In this document: one piece after another, positions 56,300-60,794 of the stretch
Numbering within the stretch: the stretch's first letter is position 1
Layout of the letters: every line of letters begins with the position of its first letter
Origin: Clostridia bacterium
GTDB lineage: Bacteria; Bacillota; Clostridia; Oscillospirales; Acutalibacteraceae
Reading direction: 5' to 3'
Length of the DNA: 60,794 nucleotides
Assembly: GCA_017461235.1 (NCBI GenBank)
Contig: JAFTYU010000009.1
Location: forward strand, 72,177 to 132,970
The notes under the pieces: model-generated
The model's database searches: none
What the model saw: only the letters and a program-made list of their open reading frames with translations
What the model was told of the DNA's origin: nothing
Program-made: the position numbers and the translations under genes

Positions 56300-57836
56300 T
56301 GTTACTCTCCTTTCCGTCGTCCTTTGATTTTGTCATAAGAAGACCGATTTCTTCTTTTGTGATGTTGCGTGCATCAACAACGCCGGTAATTTTACCGGAG
56401 CCTATAACCATAATTCTGTCGCAAAGTTCAATAAGAACGTCAAGGTCTTCGCCTACGAAAATAACGGCAACACCTTTTTCTTTTTGCTCGTTAAGAAGGT
56501 TATAAATCATATATGATGAGTTTATATCAAGACCGCGGACGGGGTAGGCAACCATAAGAACGGTAGGTGATGCGGCGATCTCACGACCTACAAGAACCTT
56601 CTGTACGTTACCGCCGGAAAGACGGCGGACAGGTGTACTTGCACTTGGGGTTACAACTTCAAGGTCGTTGATGATTTTCATAGCAAGGTCTTTCGGGTTT
56701 TTACGTTTAAGGAACATAGAGTGACCTTTGGTGTAGCTTCGGAGCATCATATTGTCAACGATGTCCATATTACCTACAAGACCCATACCCAGTCTGTCCT
56801 CGGGAACGAATGAAAGACGTACACCCATATTTCTGATTTGCATGGGAGTTTTGTCTCTCAGGCTTTCTTTTTTGCCTGTTTTGGGGTCGAAATAGAATAT
56901 ATCACCGTATTCAAGTCTCTGAAGACCTGCAATAGATTCAAGCAGCTCTCGCTGTCCCGAGCCTGCAATACCTGCAATACCGAGAATTTCGCCGCTTTTA
57001 GCTGCAAATGAAACATTATCAAGGACGGTTGAGCCCATTCTGTCAACGCAGGTGATGCTGTTGACAACAAGCCTGTCCTGAGTATTTTTGGGTTCTGTTC
57101 TTTGGATATTAAGGTCAACCTTTTTGCCGACCATCATTTCCGTGAGTTCTGATTCGTTGGTTTCTGCGGTGTTGACTGTACCTACGTATTCACCTTTACG
57201 AAGAACAGAAACTCTGTCGGAAAGAGAAAGAACCTCGTGAAGCTTGTGGGTAATGATGATAATACATTTACCGTCATCACGCATACGGCGCAGGATACTG
57301 AAAAGCTTTTCGGTTTCCTGTGGAGTAAGAACAGCAGTCGGTTCATCAAGGATAAGTATATCTGCGCCTCTGTAAAGAACCTTGATAATCTCAACGGTCT
57401 GTTTTTCGGAAACAGACATTGTGTAGATTTTCTTTTCGGGGACAAGGTCAAAGCCGTACTGTTCGCTGATTTTTTTGATTTCATCGGTTGAAGCTTTAAG
57501 ATTATACTTTCCGTCTTCGATACCGAGAACAATGTTTTCGGCGGCACTGAAAACATCAACAAGCTTAAAATGCTGATGAATCATACCGATTTTGTACGTG
57601 AAAGCATCTTTAGGTGATGTGATATGAGCTTCTTTCTCGTCTATGAAAATCTGACCTTCGTCGGGGAAGTAGATACCCGAAATCATATTCATAAGAGTAG
57701 TTTTGCCGCTACCGTTTTCACCCAAAATTGAAAGAATCTCACCACGGTATGCGGTAAGATTAACATTTTTGTTGGCAACCACTTTGCCAAATGTTTTTGT
57801 GATATTCTTAAGTTCAATGGCAGGTTGTTTAGTCAC
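56292..57836 (-). CDS. ABC transporter ATPase with two nucleotide-binding domains (NupO-like)
   Basis: A 514-residue fused double ATPase like those of ribose and nucleoside importers. Domain 1: Walker A GENGSGKTT and Walker B ILILDEPTAVL, with a degenerate signature MSVSEKQ. Domain 2: a degenerate GIAGSGQRE loop, signature LSGGNVQK and VLMVAYPVRGLD in place of Walker B. This asymmetry is usual in the family. It starts at GTG 57836 after GGAGG. Confidence 0.93.
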   Translation of the reverse strand: MTKQPAIELKNITKTFGKVVANKNVNLTAYRGEILSILGENGSGKTTLMNMISGIYFPDEGQIFIDEKEAHITSPKDAFTYKIGMIHQHFKLVDVFSAAENIVLGIEDGKYNLKASTDEIKKISEQYGFDLVPEKKIYTMSVSEKQTVEIIKVLYRGADILILDEPTAVLTPQETEKLFSILRRMRDDGKCIIIITHKLHEVLSLSDRVSVLRKGEYVGTVNTAETNESELTEMMVGKKVDLNIQRTEPKNTQDRLVVNSITCVDRMGSTVLDNVSFAAKSGEILGIAGIAGSGQRELLESIAGLQRLEYGDIFYFDPKTGKKESLRDKTPMQIRNMGVRLSFVPEDRLGMGLVGNMDIVDNMMLRSYTKGHSMFLKRKNPKDLAMKIINDLEVVTPSASTPVRRLSGGNVQKVLVGREIAASPTVLMVAYPVRGLDINSSYMIYNLLNEQKEKGVAVIFVGEDLDVLIELCDRIMVIGSGKITGVVDARNITKEEIGLLMTKSKDDGKESNNG

Positions 57837-57857
57837 GTTAAACCTCCGTTCTATATA

Positions 57858-57937
57858 ATTCTCAAGAAATGGTTGCAGGTAAATACAGCCATTTCTTCAG
57901 AATTAGTCTGAGGCGAGAGTTGCCTCTCGTCTCAGAC
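57858..57937 (-). promoter_or_regulatory. Two stem-loops between the binding-protein and ATPase genes
   Basis: Read leftward, GTCTGAGACGAGAG / CTCTCGCCTCAGAC (57937-57906) is followed by ATTCTGAAGAAATGG / CCATTTCTTGAGAAT (57903-57858). No T-run follows, so they look like mRNA-stabilising or processing structures rather than a full terminator. Confidence 0.55.
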
Positions 57938-57949
57938 AATTTAAGGTTA

Positions 57950-59179
57950 TCAGCCGTAGTTTCTGTCAAGGAGAGTGATGCCATCGATTTCCATATCGAA
58001 GTAAGGAGCTGAACGGTGTTTTGATTCGTAGAATACGCCGTTTTCGATAACTTCGGTATCTTTTTCGAAGTTAGCATCGGTATCAACGTCTGCTTTGTAG
58101 CTGTCAACTTTTTCGCCGCCAACGGTGAAGTTAGCTGTATCGAAAACGTTAACCTTGCCTGCAAGGAGATCAGCCTTAACAGCTTCAAGTTTTTCAACAG
58201 TGCCTTTAGCAGCAGCTTTTTCATTTACGTCTGTAAGAACAACAGAACCTGTTTCAATAGTACCTGTCCAGTCTGTATCGATAGCCTTGCCGTCCATTAC
58301 GCACTGGATCATATATTTGAAGTAGGGAGTCCAGTCGATTCTTGAAGAAACGATGAATGTGTTGGGGCAAGCAGCGAGTGTTGAACCGTTGTAAGAAACG
58401 TTGGGAACACCTACGTTTTCGCAAGCTGTGGGAGCACCCATTGAGTCAGCGTGCTGGCTGATAAGAACGCAACCGCCGGCGATAAGAGCCTGTGCTGCTT
58501 CTTTTTCGAGCTGTTCATCGTACCAAGAGCCTGTGAACTTAACGTCCATTGTAACTGTGGGGCAAACTGATTTTGCGCCAAGGTAGAATGATGTGTAACC
58601 GGACATAACTTCTGCGAAAGTGAAAGCACCAACGTAACCCATCTTAGCTTCTTCAGCTGTGATGTCGCCTGCATCGATCATTTCGTTGAGCTTGAGACCT
58701 GCAGCAACACCTGCAAGGTATCTGCCTTCGTAGATGGATGCGAAAGCATTGTGGAAGTTAGCAACGCCTGCTGTGTGAGCCTGTGTACCTGTTGCGTGGC
58801 AGAACTGAACATCAGGATATTTTTTAGCAGCGTCAATAAGGAATGATTCGTGACCGAAGCTGTCAGCGAAGATGATGTCACAACCGTCAACCTCAATAAG
58901 CTCAACAGCAGCATCATAGCAGTCTTTTGACTCGGGAATCTGAGTCTTCTGAGCATATTCAACGCCCATTTCTTCACAAGCAGCTTTAGCAGCGTCCATG
59001 AAGTTTTTGTCGTATGTTGACTGTTCGTCGTGAAGGAAGATGAAACCAACCTTAAGGTCAACAACGGGTGCGTCCTTGTCAGCGTCTTTGTCAGCATTAT
59101 TGTTGCCGCAAGCTGCGAAGCAGCCTACAACCATAACGAGAGCGAGACAGAGAGCAAGAACTTTTGCAAACTTTTTCAT
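57950..59179 (-). CDS. BMP-family nucleoside-binding lipoprotein
   Basis: A 409-residue lipoprotein: signal MKKFAKVLALCLALVMVVGCFAAC with lipobox FAAC, then a periplasmic-type binding domain of the BMP/PnrA family (VGFIFLHDEQSTYDKNF, IFADSFGHESFLIDAA, YVGAFTFAEVMSGYTSFYLGAK). It binds purine nucleosides outside the cell and feeds the ABC importer. The ATG at 59179 is eight bases after GGAGG; ATG 59185 is too close. Confidence 0.92.
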   Translation of the reverse strand: MKKFAKVLALCLALVMVVGCFAACGNNNADKDADKDAPVVDLKVGFIFLHDEQSTYDKNFMDAAKAACEEMGVEYAQKTQIPESKDCYDAAVELIEVDGCDIIFADSFGHESFLIDAAKKYPDVQFCHATGTQAHTAGVANFHNAFASIYEGRYLAGVAAGLKLNEMIDAGDITAEEAKMGYVGAFTFAEVMSGYTSFYLGAKSVCPTVTMDVKFTGSWYDEQLEKEAAQALIAGGCVLISQHADSMGAPTACENVGVPNVSYNGSTLAACPNTFIVSSRIDWTPYFKYMIQCVMDGKAIDTDWTGTIETGSVVLTDVNEKAAAKGTVEKLEAVKADLLAGKVNVFDTANFTVGGEKVDSYKADVDTDANFEKDTEVIENGVFYESKHRSAPYFDMEIDGITLLDRNYG

Positions 59180-59209
59180 TTTCATTACCTCCGTTAAGGA
59201 ATTTATTTG

Positions 59210-59791
59210 TCAACAATCGTCATTTCTGAATGTGATTTTACCGTCATCCATACTTTCTACGATTGCTAATGACCTTACCTTGTAGCCCTTGTCGCGCAGT
59301 GCCTTACCGCCGGGCTGGAAGCCCTTTTCGATGGCGATACCGATACCGACCACTTCGGCGCCTGCCTGGTTAATAATATCAATAAGGGCGTTGCAGGCAT
59401 TGCCGCCTGCCATAAAATCGTCGATGATAAGAACCTTGTCCGAAGAATCAAGGTACTTTTTAGAAACGTTCATATTGTATTCTTTGCCGTGGGTGAAAGA
59501 GTAGCATTTTGCGGAGTAAACTTCGTTGCCAACGTTTTTGTGAGTGGCTTTTTTTGCAAAAAGGGCAGGCAAGTTGAAGTATTTTGCGGTGAAAACCGCG
59601 ATACCTATACCGGATGACTCAATAGTCACGACTTTCGTAGCGCCGCAATCCTTAAAAAGACGAAAAAATTCCTTACCCATTTCGTCAAGAATATTGACGT
59701 CAATCTGGTGGTTAAGGAACATATCGACTTTAAGAATATCGGTGCCTAAGGATACACCTTCATTTGCAATTTTTTCTTCAAGAAGCTTCAT
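59210..59791 (-). CDS. xpt: Xanthine phosphoribosyltransferase
   Basis: A 193-residue purine salvage enzyme converting xanthine and PRPP to XMP. It starts MKLLEEKIANEGVSLGTDILKVDMFLNHQID, typical of Xpt; the PRPP site is LIIDDFMAGGNACNALI. It leads the operon for the nucleoside ABC importer, 30 bases before it. The ATG at 59791 follows GGGAG; the upstream extension to 59863 is not needed. Confidence 0.95.
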   Translation of the reverse strand: MKLLEEKIANEGVSLGTDILKVDMFLNHQIDVNILDEMGKEFFRLFKDCGATKVVTIESSGIGIAVFTAKYFNLPALFAKKATHKNVGNEVYSAKCYSFTHGKEYNMNVSKKYLDSSDKVLIIDDFMAGGNACNALIDIINQAGAEVVGIGIAIEKGFQPGGKALRDKGYKVRSLAIVESMDDGKITFRNDDC

Positions 59792-59833
59792 AGCCATTAC
59801 TCCCGTCAAAAATAAAACCCTATTATGTTTTGA

Positions 59834-59863
59834 ATTATACATTATAACGCACGTGGATTGCAA
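59834..59863 (-). promoter_or_regulatory. Predicted promoter of the xpt operon
   Basis: On the complement TTGCAA (59863-59858), 18-base spacer, TATAAT (59839-59834). The leader is only about 40 bases, too short for a purine riboswitch. Confidence 0.6.
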
Positions 59864-60016
59864 GCATAATTTTGACGATTTTTGTCACTATTTGTTTTTT
59901 CGTTATTTTGAACAAATAAACGGGGGATTTATTGTTTCGTCAAAATATACAACTAATTAAATAAAACCACGAACTATGATTGCTTTAAAATGTTCGAATT
60001 GTAAAGATAAAAAACT
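59864..60016. other. AT-rich intergenic region upstream of xpt
   Basis: No gene or riboswitch is visible. A hairpin of TTTTGTGTTTT / AAAACACAAAA type at about 60027-60055 could terminate transcription coming from the right. Confidence 0.4.
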
Positions 60017-60283
60017 TTACACCATTGTTTTTTGTGTTTTACAAAAAACACAAAAGATTAGGAAAAACTTCAAATAAATCAACGGAAAATAAAGGTTATA
60101 GCTGCTGTGCGTAAGAAAATTAAGTGTAATGTTAAAACACTTTACAGTAGTGTTTGTTAAAAATGCACAATAAAAATTCGGAAATAAGGCGAAAATATCT
60201 TTGAGAAGCATATCGCCTACTTCACCCAGATTAAGCAAAACGCCAATGAGACCGAGACTGATACCACTGCCACCATTCAAACC

Positions 60284-60454
60284 GTAAGCTGCTTTAGAGA
60301 GAATGTTTGAGTTGTTGTCATTACCGATGAACTCAAGAAGAGCCATAATAACGTTGATGTCACCGTGGCTTCTCTGATAAGCAGTGTGAGATGATAAGAG
60401 ACCGAACGAACCACTTTGGAGAAACGGTGAAAAATCCATCTCGGCAAGGTCACC
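60284..60454. repeat. Tandem module, copy 1
   Basis: Shares about 160 bases with 60633-60794 at a period of 349 bases, including a stretch of roughly 85 identical bases over the SHTAYQRSHGD region. It has a nine-base insertion (codons LAE) relative to copy 2. Confidence 0.9.
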
Positions 60455-60632
60455 TAAAAGCCATGAACCGAATGTCCAGGCGACGGAATCTCTCAGAGTA
60501 CAAATATCTTCAATGATATAGTCAATCTTGTTAAGTCTGAGTGAACCAAGGATTGAAAGGTCGATAGTCTCCATACCTGCGAGGAGATCGTTGTCGACCA
60601 TGTCGAGTGCAAGGTCTGCGGACTCTTCTGCG

Positions 60633-60794
60633 GTAAGCTGCTTTAGAGAGAAGGTTTGAGTTGTTGTCATTACCGATGAACTCAAGAAGAGCCATAATAA
60701 CGTTGATGTCACCGTGGCTTCTCTGATAAGCAGTGTGAGATGAGAAGAGACCGAAAGAACCGCTCTGAAGGAGAGGGGCAAAGTCCATGTCACC
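60633..60794. repeat. Tandem module, copy 2, cut by the window end
   Basis: Near-identical partner of 60284-60454. Differences cluster at its window-end side (for example CCGCTCTGAAGGAGAGG against CCACTTTGGAGAAACGG), mostly synonymous-looking, which suggests two real diverged modules rather than a simple duplicated read. Confidence 0.85.

Larger units (their letters stand above)
60017..60794 (-). pseudogene. Frame-disrupted coding fragment with duplicated module, unknown family
   Basis: The right half is coding-like on the complement. One frame from about 60650 leftward reads LTAEESADLALDMVDNDLL, then SILGSLRLNKIDYIIED, then SGSFGLLSSHTAYQRSHGD and ALLEFIGNDNNSN. The upstream copy of the last part (60794 to about 60640) reads the same words but in a different frame and then hits a stop after the junction. 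Left of about 60180 the sequence is AT-rich and probably not coding. No family recognised. Either a recombined, broken repeat protein or an assembly fault at a contig end. Confidence 0.35.

Noticed and set aside
59792-60016. Purine riboswitch upstream of xpt
   Set aside because: The predicted leader is about 40 bases and I see none of the conserved junction words of the purine aptamer.

Overview
The window is about 60.8 kb of low-GC chromosomal DNA from an endospore-forming, Gram-positive anaerobe of the Clostridia; an uncultured Oscillospirales or Ruminococcaceae-like gut or rumen lineage is my guess. Supporting signs are sporulation and germination genes (spoIIR, yabP, yabQ, ypeB), a CIRCE-controlled hrcA-grpE-dnaK-dnaJ operon, the Prp/long-L27 pair, a long-form HPF, a class B sortase and TTGACA/TATAAT promoters. 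Both ends cut through coding sequence, so this may be a whole contig.

Layout. 0-3 kb: truncated YfcC-type carrier, then a PP2C-like protein coupled to trmB. 3-4 kb: an Xre regulator divergent from a small unknown protein, then a solitary 5S rRNA gene with its own promoter and terminator. 4-8.5 kb: xylulokinase-like kinase, mgsA, hisS, a cyclase-family hydrolase, rqcP. 8.5-14.9 kb: an F-type ATP synthase operon in which a membrane-anchored b'-like segment, a delta C-terminal-like domain and the alpha subunit form one 737-residue reading frame, and epsilon is short. 15-18.1 kb: hpf, serC, serA. 18.2-19 kb: a second Xre/small-protein cassette and an AGTGAAGTT repeat array. 19-30.3 kb: aldo/keto reductase, YlmH-like protein, heat-shock operon, a third Xre gene, rplU-prp-rpmA, RluA-family synthase, PHP phosphatase, ispE. 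30.4-44.4 kb: spoIIR, then a long leftward run read as nifS (frameshifted), thiI, cinA C-terminal domain, class B sortase, a CinA-like membrane protein, galE, GH13, M14 carboxypeptidase, HAD phosphatase, yabP-yabQ-divIC-S1 and a fumarase alpha subunit. 44.7-54 kb: ypeB, a small lipoprotein, a zinc-ribbon/TPR membrane protein, a large glycosidase-like protein, plsC, and a secreted amidase with FN3 repeats. 54.2-59.8 kb: a purine salvage operon (xpt, BMP-type lipoprotein, ABC ATPase, two permeases). The last 0.7 kb holds a tandemly duplicated, frame-disrupted coding fragment.

How the genes work together. The ATP synthase operon carries every expected subunit, with delta present only inside the alpha fusion. 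serC/serA feed serine synthesis. The cysteine desulfurase and ThiI form a tRNA/thiamine sulfur-transfer pair. The yab genes, spoIIR and ypeB serve sporulation and germination. The xpt operon couples purine nucleoside uptake to salvage. The strongest candidates for something undescribed are the b'-delta-alpha fusion, the CinA-like pseudoenzyme beside the sortase, and the twice-repeated Xre/small-protein cassette.
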